From NCBI GenBank assembly GCA_023374045.1, contig CM041782.1, positions 183,290,925-183,354,924 of the forward strand: 64,000 nt of DNA. The letters are read 5' to 3'. The first letter of the stretch is position 1, and every line of letters begins with the position of its first letter. Shown in pieces: positions 48,662 to 58,665 of the stretch. Source of the DNA: Limonium bicolor. Taxonomy: Eukaryota; Streptophyta; Magnoliopsida; Caryophyllales; Plumbaginaceae. The translations under genes and the position numbers were made by a program. The notes beneath the pieces are model-generated. The model was not told where the DNA came from, did no database searches, and worked only from the letters and a program-made list of their open reading frames with translations.

Positions 48662-51468
48662 CTAAGGTACAACGTTGATCCAACTATCTAACCTAGATTG
48701 TATTTGATGAATCCAAGGCCGGTCAGTGTTTGGATCTCTATAAACGAACCACTGCGGATAGACAGGGGGGAGTGGGGAGTCATCAACCATGCCGAACCTT
48801 ATGAAATGACCCTGGGGGCAAATTCCTATGTGGATCTCTCCTCTTGGGCTATCACGATCAGTATAATTATCGAGCGGAAGGCATGTGGCACTTTCCGCAC
48901 CCCCATAGATAGTAGAGTAGAAAACTACTATCGAAGTGTACTTTGTCGCGATCGCCGACCCCATTTCCGTGTGCATCCATTTCTGTGGAGGTGCTGGCTC
49001 TCCTGAATTCCAATGAAGCGCTCTTAACATGCCGTTGTACGGTCCTTCATTAAAAATGGCCTTGTATAGTTGATTCGCAGGTGCTTGATTCTTCATGTGA
49101 TTGTACAATGCTACACGGACATCTTTCCACCTCTCTTCGTTTGAATATAGGTAGTCAACAATGACCTTGAAACCACAATTCCCATCTCCACGAACATCAA
49201 TATACCTAGTCATATATTGATATAGGTTGGGGTTGAAATTCTGGTAGTATGGGCAGTTGTCTAGGGGCAGGAATCGACTCGGATTTGATGATCTTCTATT
49301 ACGTGATCTTCTATTTGATGGCGCTTCTTTTGACTGGCTTGCCCTTGGTCGGTTACGCTCCCAAGACGAAGGTTCCCGTCGGTTTGGTCTTGAGGGCCCG
49401 GTAGGTCTGCCAATCCCAACCTGTTCCAATGGCTCTCTTAATTGGCACACCATATCTGGGTGAAGGAAGTTTGGATTTGACTGTAACATTTCGCCATCAG
49501 AGTAGGATCATCTAACTGTGCTACCTCAGAAGCTATGTCTCGCCATCTATTCTGTTCTTCCTCCATGTAGGATACCATATCAATTGTCGATTCATGTTTC
49601 TCCCAGCTTAGGGTATACCAGAAACGATGTATATCCCTCTTCGAGCATAGTATACCACTATCCAGCATGTAGTTTAATTTACAAGTGCAAGGTAATCCAT
49701 GAGAGGTTACCTTGTCACATCCACAGATTGAGCTGTCCATTTGCACATAACTCGCCCTTCCAAGCTCCTTGACTAGCTCATCTAAGCAAAGGGTACTAAC
49801 CTTCCCGATCAGGTCAGCGATTGGAACCCTCATGTGCTCTCTTCTGTGTTTTGTCCTGGCTGCCTCAAAATCCTTTTTAAACTCCCGGATGCTTGTATTG
49901 ACATGATCGTTAATCTTTGGAAAGATTACATCCAAAGTGTGTCTAGCACTCCTTAATCTCTCCTTTAGAGAAGAATGTGCGCTCTCCACCCTATCAAATG
50001 TTTAAGTAAGTTTTATAGATCTATAACAATCACTGTATTATCTTAAACATTACAAGATTAACAATTTTTACCTATTTGTCGTTGTGTTGCCGAAGTGCAA
50101 CACATTCTTGACCCAAGCCTCCACAAATTTTTCCTTATATTTCTCCCAGACTGATGCAACATACGTAATGAAACGTGGGTAGCTTCGGTATGTATTCTTG
50201 AAATTTTCGTACCTCTCGTTGTAGTCCTGCTCTGTGCTCGAGTAGACAACTGAAGTCCACATTCGGACTGCAGCCGCCGCCCTTCCTCTATCACCCATAT
50301 AAGTCTCGGCTTTCCCCTGAACGTTCCTACTTATGTGCCACTGACATAGTAGATGATGAGATTCAGGAAATACCTCTTCTAAGGCATTCATCAGGGCCAG
50401 ACATTTGTCGGTGATAAATGTAGAGGTAGTAGTCCGCCCGAAGAGGTCCCTTAATTGCTGAAGTGCCCACACATACATGTCTGTTGATTGTGATACAAGA
50501 AAGGCGAAGGCAATGCTGAAGTTTTTTGCCTATACTCGTCATCCCGATGAACTGAACCAAAGGCATTTTTGCTATGTTTGTTTTATAGATAGCATCAATG
50601 CATATGACATACGGGAACGCATGGAGCAGTAATCTAGAGGTAGGGTGTGCAAAGAAGATGGACCCAAGTCGTGTTTGATCCCCTAAATTGTGAAATATAA
50701 TCATGTTATCTATCAAATTAATATGAAACCTAAATGATTGAAGTTATTTGAGACATACTGAGTAGACTTACTTGGATCTGTAGTGTAATCGTAGTAGTAG
50801 TTGTTTTTGTCTAGCTCACTCAGCAGAGTCTGCACCATAGATCGACCATCTCTATTTACTAGTTTTGTTTTTTGTATCCGGTTGTATATGTCTTTCCTTG
50901 TTGCTGAAGTTTCTGGGTTGATTGTTGTGAGCTTTGAATAAATTGCACAGGGTGGCACACCGACTCTGCTTCTCTGATCGATCATAATCTCCTCCTCCTC
51001 AGTCAGGCGTTTTCCCACAAAATGACCCTCTGCCCACTCAGCGAGATCATGGTTATGCCATCTGTGACTCACTTGCAAGAAACACCCGTAGCTTGTGTAA
51101 TACTCCTTAATTCGAAAAGGACAACCACATTTCCTTGAACCAGATGATCTGCGCCGGTTGATGACACCAGGTCGTGATGTCCTTCGTGGTTTCCAATACC
51201 TCTCGCATGTTATGTGGAAATCTTGGCCCGCCCGAGAACTTTGAATTATGGTGTAGATATGGTTGGGATGGCCAACACTATCTACCCAAGCTTTCGCTTC
51301 TTCTTTACTCCTAAAGGCCTGGTTTGTTTGAAATAAGTGACCTGTGTCCACCACCGGAGGTCGATTATACATCTCTTGCATGTAGTCATCCATCTCTGCA
51401 TTATGATCTGGAACGCCTTCATCAAATTCATCCCAATCTGAATCAGTGGTTGAGTCACTTTCCTGCAA
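48662..51468 (-). pseudogene. MULE transposase-SWIM-OTU fusion gene with two frameshifts
   Basis: Three exons: 51468-50772, 50682-50072 and 49990-48662, with introns of 89 and 81 bp (GT-AG, frame kept at both). Exon 1: FAR1-type zinc finger (C88, C114/C116, HNH at 138-140). Exon 2: MULE catalytic core with CIDAIYKTN, FITDKCLALMNALEEVFP and LLCQWHI. Exon 3: SWIM finger CGCDKVTSHGLPC, an Arg/Ser-rich linker, then an OTU cysteine-protease domain with DVRGDGNC (nucleophile Cys) and QGHFIRF (catalytic His). Two single-base shifts break the frame: in the T6 run at 50522-50527 and near 49490-49494. Everything else is open, so this was recently a single protein; either shift could be an assembly error. 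Confidence 0.85.
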
Positions 51469-51682
51469 TAAGGGTCGAGAGAATGTTAGATGAATATTGA
51501 AATATGAAATATTAGTGTGAATATGATTTACAAAGACAATGAACTAAATACTTAATTGACTCATGTTTAGAGAGAGAGCTTGCACAGTTTTACGAAATTA
51601 TTTTTGGAAGAGAGTTAGGAGATAGAGAGCTTCGAGAATATGGAGAGTGAGTGTGTGAATATGAAATGGAGGAGGCATCCCT

Positions 51683-51690
51683 TATATAGA
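51683..51690 (-). promoter_or_regulatory. TATA box of the transposase-OTU gene
   Basis: In sense TCTATATAAG, about 215 bp ahead of the ATG at 51468, at the left edge of the tandem repeat array. Confidence 0.7.
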
Positions 51691-51730
51691 GGTTGGTCAT
51701 GAACTAGCCACAAGGTTACAAGTTAAAAAA

Positions 51731-52466
51731 ACGGTAACCTGGTACGTGTACAGTGACCTGGTACGTGTACCTTTCCTGACAAAAGTAATTACCTATGGTA
51801 ACTTTGAATTCACTTTGTACTGCAAACGGTAACCTGGTACGTGTACAGTGACCTGGTACGTGTACCTTTCCTGACAAAAGTAATTACCTATGGTAACTTT
51901 GAATTCACTTTGTACTGCAAACGGTAACCTGGTACGTGTACAGTGACCTGGTACGTGTACCTTTCCTGGCAAAAGTAATTACCTATGGTAACTTTGAATT
52001 CACTTTGTACTGCAAACGGTAACCTGGTACGTGTACAGTGACCTGGTACGTGTACATTTCCTGACAAAAGTAATTACCTATGGTAACTTTGAATTCACTT
52101 TGTACTGCAAACGGTAACCTGGTACGTGTACAGTGACCTGGTACATGTACCTTTCCTGACAAAAGTAATTACCTATGGTAACTTTGAATTCACTTTGTAC
52201 TGCAAACGGTAACCTGGTACGTGTACAGTGACCTGGTACGTGTACCTTTCCTGACAAAAGTAATTACCTATGGTAACTTTGAATTCACTTTGTACTGCAA
52301 ACGGTAACCTGGTACGTGTACAGTGACCTGGTACGTGTACCTTTCCTGACAAAAGTAATTACCTATGGTAACTTTGAATTCACTTTGTACTGCAAATGGT
52401 AACCTGGTACATGTACCTTTCCTAACAAAAGTAATTACCTATGGTAACTTTGAATTCACTTTGTAC
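51731..52466. repeat. Eight 95-bp tandem repeats in a divergent promoter
   Basis: ACGGTAACCTGGTACGTGTA starts units at 51731, 51826, 51921, 52016, 52111, 52206 and 52301, exactly 95 bp apart. The last unit (52396, ATGGT) lacks about 20 bp. Each unit has two copies of ACCTGGTACGTGTAC, a near-palindrome, and ends CACTTTGTACTGCAA, which recalls the terminal GTACTGCGAATAGCAA. Units differ by single bases only. Confidence 0.95.
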
Positions 52467-52566
52467 CGGATCATCAACTTCTCCATGGTGTGTTTGGTAC
52501 GCTTCCTTTCAGTAGCCGTTGGACTAGCCGCTGAACTAGCCGTTGGGCATGTCAGTGTTACTCAAA

Positions 52567-52577
52567 TATTATAAAAG
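52567..52577 (+). promoter_or_regulatory. TATA box of the plus-strand MULE gene
   Basis: TATTATAAAAG, about 115 bp ahead of the ATG at 52691, at the right edge of the repeat array and mirroring the box on the other side. Confidence 0.6.
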
Positions 52578-52690
52578 TGGGTATTAGTGTCCCAACATAC
52601 TCATTCCTTACCCTGTGCTCTCAGAATCTGTGTAATTACATCTTGCTTGAACTCTTCATACCTTAATTCCCATTTTGCTCTCAAAATCAA

Positions 52691-53038
52691 ATGGAGTTTC
52701 CTTTCTGTTTGCACGTCAATTATGTAGCTGCTTTTGGTCGTCATGGAGCTCAATTTGATAGAAGAATGGGGCACAGACGCGTAGAAGTTACTATGCCATA
52801 TCCTAGTAATCTCCGGGATCTACAACGACGAGTAATTCGAGCACTACAGTCCCTACTAGGCAGAATAAACATAACAATAATGGTGTATTTGGGGCTGGAA
52901 GGCGACTACGAGTGGACTTTTATTCATGTACGAAATGACACATCAGTTCGCCGGATGATGGAGAATTACATGGAGTATAATGATTTCATCGCTCATATTC
53001 CATTACTTGTTATTTATGATCCTATTGAGCCCCGATGA
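52691..53038 (+). CDS. Small MULE-associated protein, possibly PB1-like
   Basis: 115 codons starting MEFPFCLHVNYVAAFGR. The layout, with a short beta-strand start (HVNY), a basic strand RRVEVTMPYP, a helix LRDLQRRVIRALQSLL and a late strand LLVIYDP, resembles the ubiquitin/PB1-like N-terminal domain of some plant MULE proteins. This is a resemblance, not a firm match. Deleting one C of the CCCC run near 53032 would extend it by about 30 codons to TAG at 53124-53126, so a small frameshift is possible. It has its own TATA box and is transcribed away from the transposase gene. Confidence 0.5.
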   Translation: MEFPFCLHVNYVAAFGRHGAQFDRRMGHRRVEVTMPYPSNLRDLQRRVIRALQSLLGRINITIMVYLGLEGDYEWTFIHVRNDTSVRRMMENYMEYNDFIAHIPLLVIYDPIEPR

Positions 53039-53330
53039 TGATTTTCAACACCAAGAACCAATTTATGAGATGAGACGTAATGTAATAGCACAGGGAATAG
53101 AGAGACAAAGGTTAGGAAATAATTAGGTTATCGGTTATTGCGTAATTGATCTTGTTAGTTCTCGTGTTGTTATAATTTTCGGGATTTATAATTTTTAGTA
53201 GATGTTTGGACATGGAATGAACGTGTTGTTATAGTTATTGACTATTAATTATGTGATTCATCAGATTTGAATTCGGGGACTTCTCTTTCTTAGGAATTTC
53301 TACATTTTGATATATTTCATTTCTCATGAC

Positions 53331-56300
53331 TGAAATACCCCGAACTTAAATATGGTGATTAGAATATTTTAATATAGTATTTAAGGGCCTAATAGTGCCT
53401 AAGTAATTTTTGGTAAGGAAAATAAATCCAAAAGAAATGAGAAAAACGCTTAGAAAGCGGAAAACGCTAAAACAAGCGTTAAATAACCATAGGAGGTACG
53501 AGACCTCGGTTATAGTATCGTAAGGATTCCTAAGGCTCATTCATGCCTAATTAGTATATGGGAGCAATTCCCGAAGAAAACGGATCCAAGAAATGTATTA
53601 AAACGCTAAAAGAGCTTTAGCGCATGTTTTTTCAAGGAAACTCGAAAAACGTGACTTTAAGTGGTCAAACGGACCCGTAAAAATTATAAATCAATAAATA
53701 ATAATTATTAAGCATTTACGGAAGCTTAATAACCAATAAAAATAAAGAAACGAGAAAATTCCAGAAAACGGGCCCGGTTAGTGAATAGTATCAAAACCGG
53801 GTAAAATAACGAGCGTTTACTGTAAAAGAAGAAAAACGCTCCAGCTAGTATAACAGTGGAGGCCGGTTTTTACTGGTATAAACAGCTCACTCTCACACAC
53901 ACATGTAACTAGCTAATTAAATAAGGAGAGTCAAAAGTAAAAAGTAGAAAATGTACTTTAACCTTTTCTCTCACCTCACTTCCCCATCTCTCCTTTCACT
54001 TTCTTCTTTCTCCTTCCCCCATCGATTTCTCTCTCCTTCTCCATGGGGCTGGCGATTTTTGAGAAGCTCCAACACCTCTCATGGCTTCTCTTCTTTCTCT
54101 CCATGCTCTAGCTCCATTTGAGCTCCAAATGTAAAATAAAATACATATTTGAACTCCTCTCTTCAAGCTCTACATTTCTATCTTTTCAAAATCCGAAAAT
54201 GAGCAACTTCATCTCCATGGGTTTTCCCCATTTGAAGAGAAAAGCACACCATTGTGAAGCTTGGAGTTCCTCTTTCAAACAAGGTAAAAATCTCCATGAA
54301 AGACCTCCCTTTTCTCCATCTCCTTGGTGGCCGATTTTTGTCTCTCCCTCTTACTTTGTTTTTCCTCTTGTTTTGGAGCTTTGCTTCAACCCTCCAATGG
54401 TGGTGAGAACACCTTCTTGAACCAAGGGCTAAAACCCCTCCTAAAGCACTCCAAAGGTAAACCCTAGAATTTGTATTTTAAACACTTCAATGAATTAGTG
54501 TTAATATGAGGGTTAGTAGATTAATTATGCTTGTCTTTGTGTGCTTGGGTAATGGGAATGGAGTTTGGCAACTCCATTCCCCATAAAACCGATTTGGACA
54601 AGAAAGAGAGCAAGAGGAGAAATGGAAAAGGAATGAAGGAATCAAAAGCTCAAGGTAAGAGCTCCTTCTTAATGCTTAAATTTAATGCATTAGTGTAATG
54701 GGAATGGGTAAACAAATAAAGGAACCTAAACCATTGTATTAGTATTGTAGTTGTGGATGTTTGAGTATTGGTGAGCAAATGTGAGGATTTGTAGGCCTTA
54801 GAGCCAAATGAATGGTGTATGTGTACTAGTATTGCTATTTGAGGAAATAATGATGTATTAGTATTGTGATTAAAGAAGTATTGGTGTATTAAGATTTTGT
54901 ATGAACCTTGTGTGCTGGTAGGACCCTTGTTGGGTGTGGCTAGCTTTAGGTTGAATTTGATGAGAGAATGTGTATTTGAGGATGTAAGGAAAGTAGGTGA
55001 ACTATGGCAAAATTTTAATAGGAATTGTGTATTAAGAATGACTTGGTGAAAGGGAGAACCAAGGTGTGTATTGGATTTAATAAAGGTGTTTAATGACCAT
55101 GGAATGGTAGTTGTGGTATGAGAGTATTGGGATGTAAAATCTGTAGCAAGGGAGGTACCAAAATGCATTGTGGAACTAGGAAGGAATTGGTGTGCAGGAT
55201 TTTGTAAAATGGGTGTTGGAACTTGGGTGTAGGAAGTGCAATGGCTTGGAAATAAATTGGCATGGTAAGGAGAGGTATTTAGAATGCTTGGAATGACAAT
55301 GATTGAGGAAGTATAGGATGGAGAATTGAGTTTTAAAAATCTGTAGCATAAGTGTAACAAAAAACTGTTACATGGGTTGAAGAAGAAGCAAGGAAATTGT
55401 GTAAGTTGTTTGATGGATTTAGTAATGGATTTGGTGGGAATTAAGGTGATTTAGAGGGCTTAGTTAGTGCTAAAACATGTGGGATTACATGTAGGAAGAT
55501 TGGGGAAGAAATGGGTAAAGAAAGAAGTGGAAAACAAAACCTGTAGGCATGTTCTGGAACTTTCTGACCCAGAGGTTGGGTCGGACGGTGGGTCGGACAT
55601 ACCCAGACCCCGGAATCAAAAGCTACTGGAACGGTCCGACCAAGAGGTGTATGGGTCGGACGGAACAGTTCTGGGTCGGACGGGACATTTTCAGAAGACG
55701 GAAAACTTACTGGAATGGTCTGACCCATAGGTTGGGTCGAACGGTGGGTCGGACGGCCCTAACTTATAAAAAAAAAAGTAGTAACATGGTAGTCATATGT
55801 ATGTATGCATGTAGGTAAGTACATAAATAAAGGACCTTAGTAATATACCATTAATGTGACAACAATGGTAAGAAAGTAAGTATGTGAGTAGGAAAACAAG
55901 TATGAAAAGCAATTAAGTAGGTTGAGAGTATGAGAACATTAAGAATACCGGGATAACGGGGTAAGTGCGGGAATAGTAATTATTTGTGTATCGTAAGAGT
56001 ATAGTATTAATAATAATGTTGGAACATTATCAGTGGAACAAGTGTGAACCAAGGAACGAGGGAACACATGGTAGAGCTAACTCCGGTGAAAGGTATGAAT
56101 TTCTCATGCCCCGTATGCTAACTGAGTTACGTTGATTTGTGTGCTGTATGCCGGCTAATTAAGATTAAAGCATGAAAACGGTTTACTGCCTTTCATTGTA
56201 TGTCTTGATGTATGTTGTGTGAGCTAACCTTCTTGATTGATTGTATGGCTTCACTTAGTGCGTAGATCGACTCATAGATGAGTCTCGATTGTGTAGAGAC

Positions 56301-57835
56301 TCGTAGTAAGAGTCATAGCGTGTAGTAATGGAACCGTAACAACGCACTAACTAACGAATCAACAAACGATAACACAATCCAAAGAACTCACTAGAACGTG
56401 AGAGAGTGTACGGGAGTAATAACCTCCCGATAACGGTAGGAGAACCGAAATGAATGATCCACAAACAACAAGTAGTGGAAGTAAGTAAGTAACCTCTATT
56501 AGAGGAATTAATCTTGGTGCAAAACATGAACCATGAGAGTAGTAAAGAATGATGAGGGATCTCCAAACCCCTTAGTAATTAGTCGACCTATTATGAGAGG
56601 ACCCGACTGATGTAAGTATGCCCCGAACGAGAGAGTATTCGATATGTTGGGGAAACCCTTAAATCTGAGGATACTAGACGGTGGTAATTCCCTAAGCTAA
56701 CAGAGGTTATCGAGAGAGATACTTCTAGGCTAATCCATGAGATTGTAATATGCTCTGAGAGAAGAGTGTTGGGAATTTGAGTAGTCCGGTAGAACGGACA
56801 TAAGCGTATCTGAGGAGCTAAGCGTATAGCCCTCGTATTGTAGGTCCGGTGGCGAGTCTTGTGTATGACTCCACCCAGAGACCAAAGTAATGAGTAATGA
56901 GTATTGCGTATGTATGAGTAAGTAATGAGTACTGAGTAAGAAGCGAGTATGAGTATGTAATGAGTACCGAGTATTGAGTTAGTATGAGTAAGCACTGGGT
57001 ATTGAGTATGAGTGAGTAAGTATGGAGTATTGAGTAGCAAGGATACACAAGTGTAGTAACAAGTACAGAGTATGGTTCGTGTACGAGTAAGGTACTGAAC
57101 ATGGAGTGATGAGTATGCAAGAGTAAGGAGTGAGGATGAGCAGAGTAGCAAACATCGAATATAGTACGAACAGAGTAACGAGTAACGCAATGAAGGAGTA
57201 TTGAATAAATAATTAGTACGAACGGTTGACTATAGAATTGTCTTCCTTGGCAAGTATTGATCCTTGTATGTGTATGTAAGTATTGATGAATGTATTGTTG
57301 TAGCATGAGTATGTATGTATGCATGTAAAATGAACTCCATGTATATCCGACCCAAAGTAGTCGGCGTACCGCGGTTAGCACGCGGTATATGCGAATTTCA
57401 TGCGCAGCGTAAGCTGACCCCCTCGGGGGACCGTTTTTAGTGTGCAGGTACCCGAAGCTGATCACCGTTCGAGAGAGTAGGACGGGGACTGCTACGTAAG
57501 CATGGGTAGTTGTATAGTAGGGATTGGCACTTGTATTGTAATGCGAATTTGGAAGCTTAAACTGTATCGGTAATTCAACGATTGTAGTACACTCGGTATA
57601 GTAATGAATTGAAGTTGTAATCGAATTATGGATGAGTAAGCAATGAGAAGTATTGTATTATGTAGAGCACTCGGTATGTGCATATTCATCAGACCGATAG
57701 TATGTAGAATTGTAACTCGCCTTGTTAGTCATGTGGGTGACTAACGGCATTGTACACCCGCCGTTGAGTAAGTAATATCCGCTGCGAAGGTAAGTATGGT
57801 ACAGTAATGACGGTATTAGCGGTAGGGGTGTTACA
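53331..57835 (+). mobile_element. Solo LTR of the LARD-like family, with ATGAC duplication
   Basis: Runs TGAAATACCCC...GGGGTGTTACA, 4505 bp. It is the reverse-complement orientation of the LTRs at 20110 and 29836 and matches them over the length. Perfect ATGAC duplications at 53326-53330 and 57836-57840 prove insertion and later loss of the interior by LTR recombination. It is more diverged from the 20110 pair than those are from each other, most strikingly in its palindrome array. Confidence 0.9.
55558..55758. repeat. Palindrome array of the solo LTR, changed stem sequence
   Basis: About three units with arms (T)CCGACCCA / TGGGTCGGA: CTGACCCAGAGGTTGGGTCGG, GGTCCGACCAAGAGG...GGGTCGGACGG and GGTCTGACCCATAGGTTGGG. 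The unit edge ACTGGAATGG or ACTGGAACGG is shared with the 72-bp units of the 20110 family, but the stems read GACCCA instead of GAACTTGC. Confidence 0.8.
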
Positions 57836-57884
57836 ATGACATATTCAATCTTTGGTACATGTTAGATATTTCATTTCAACACTA

Positions 57885-58665
57885 TCATTCCTGAGAACAC
57901 TCAACGACCAACAAAGAATTTAGACCACCCAGATTGGCATTGCAGATACGATGCATTTCTAGAAAAAATTTGGCATAGTCTCCCCTGTTTTTCTTATCTC
58001 CACCGGTTCTAAGAACCTCCACAAAATCAACCAACAGATCATCAACAAGGTCACCATCATTGTCAGCAATAATTCCACCATCACCAAGTCCACCAGAGAA
58101 AAACTATAACCACACAAATTGTACTAGCGTCTAACACACCAAATAAAAATGAAAGACAACAAATAGTTCCAAGATGATACTAAAGTTTATTACATCCAAA
58201 TCCAAGATGACAACCATAGGGGCACCATGCTGGCGCTGGTAACTATCCCATATGTATAAAGAGCTGAACACATCCTCAAGACCATGAGTTGCAGCCCTTT
58301 GTTCTTCTTCTGGCATCCCCTGACGATAGTATGACTAGTCCCATGCATTGTTCTCTTGGTAGTACGGACGTGCAAGCTCACTTGCCTCAGACAGTAGCTG
58401 TAACACACTTGGTCAGGTAAGTACACATAAAAAATAAAAGTGATATGTAATGAAGTACTATGAAAATATGACTTACTAGACAGGGATCTGGACGATGAAC
58501 CAGGGTGGTCTGATAACTCTCAGGGTTTAGGATCTTCGGGTGTGTATGCTTGGTGTACCAATCTAGGTAGAGTGTTTTCCCACAAACTATACATGGGGGG
58601 GTATACACAGGTGTAGGTGGGTTTTTTCCACTTTTTTCAGACCTTGGGTTGGCTCTAATAGGAGG
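57885..58665 (-). pseudogene. 3' part of a three-exon gene, cut by an LTR element; unknown (possibly PMD-like)
   Basis: Exon pieces 58665-58477 (63 codons), 58397-58215 (61 codons) and 58103-57885 (73 codons with TGA) are joined in phase by GT-AG introns of 79 and 111 bp. Exon 1 contains CIVCGKTLYLDWYTKHTHP, exon 2 ARPYYQENNAWD, then a TAG, then SYYRQGMPEEEQRAATHGLE. Exon 3 is acidic, with GDLVDDLLVDFVEVLRTGG. The DWYTKHTHP block faintly recalls plant mobile domain (MAIN-like) proteins; I cannot confirm this. The 5' part was separated by the element inserted at 58666. One premature stop makes this copy dead. Confidence 0.5.

Larger units (their letters stand above)
48121..58665. mobile_element. 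Mutator-like element (MULE) region with OTU-fused transposase
   Basis: The left end is proposed at 48121 (GGGGGTTGCTATTCGCAGTAC). Contents: transposase-OTU gene (minus), repeat-filled divergent promoter, small plus-strand gene, solo LTR insertion, and the 3' part of a three-exon minus gene. The latter is cut at 58665 by another LTR element. No right terminal repeat is in the window, so the right limit and the membership of the last gene are inferred. Confidence 0.55.

Noticed and set aside
52365..52574. Short frame over the end of the 95-bp repeats
   Set aside because: Mostly tandem-repeat translation, and it lies in the promoter region of the 52691 gene.
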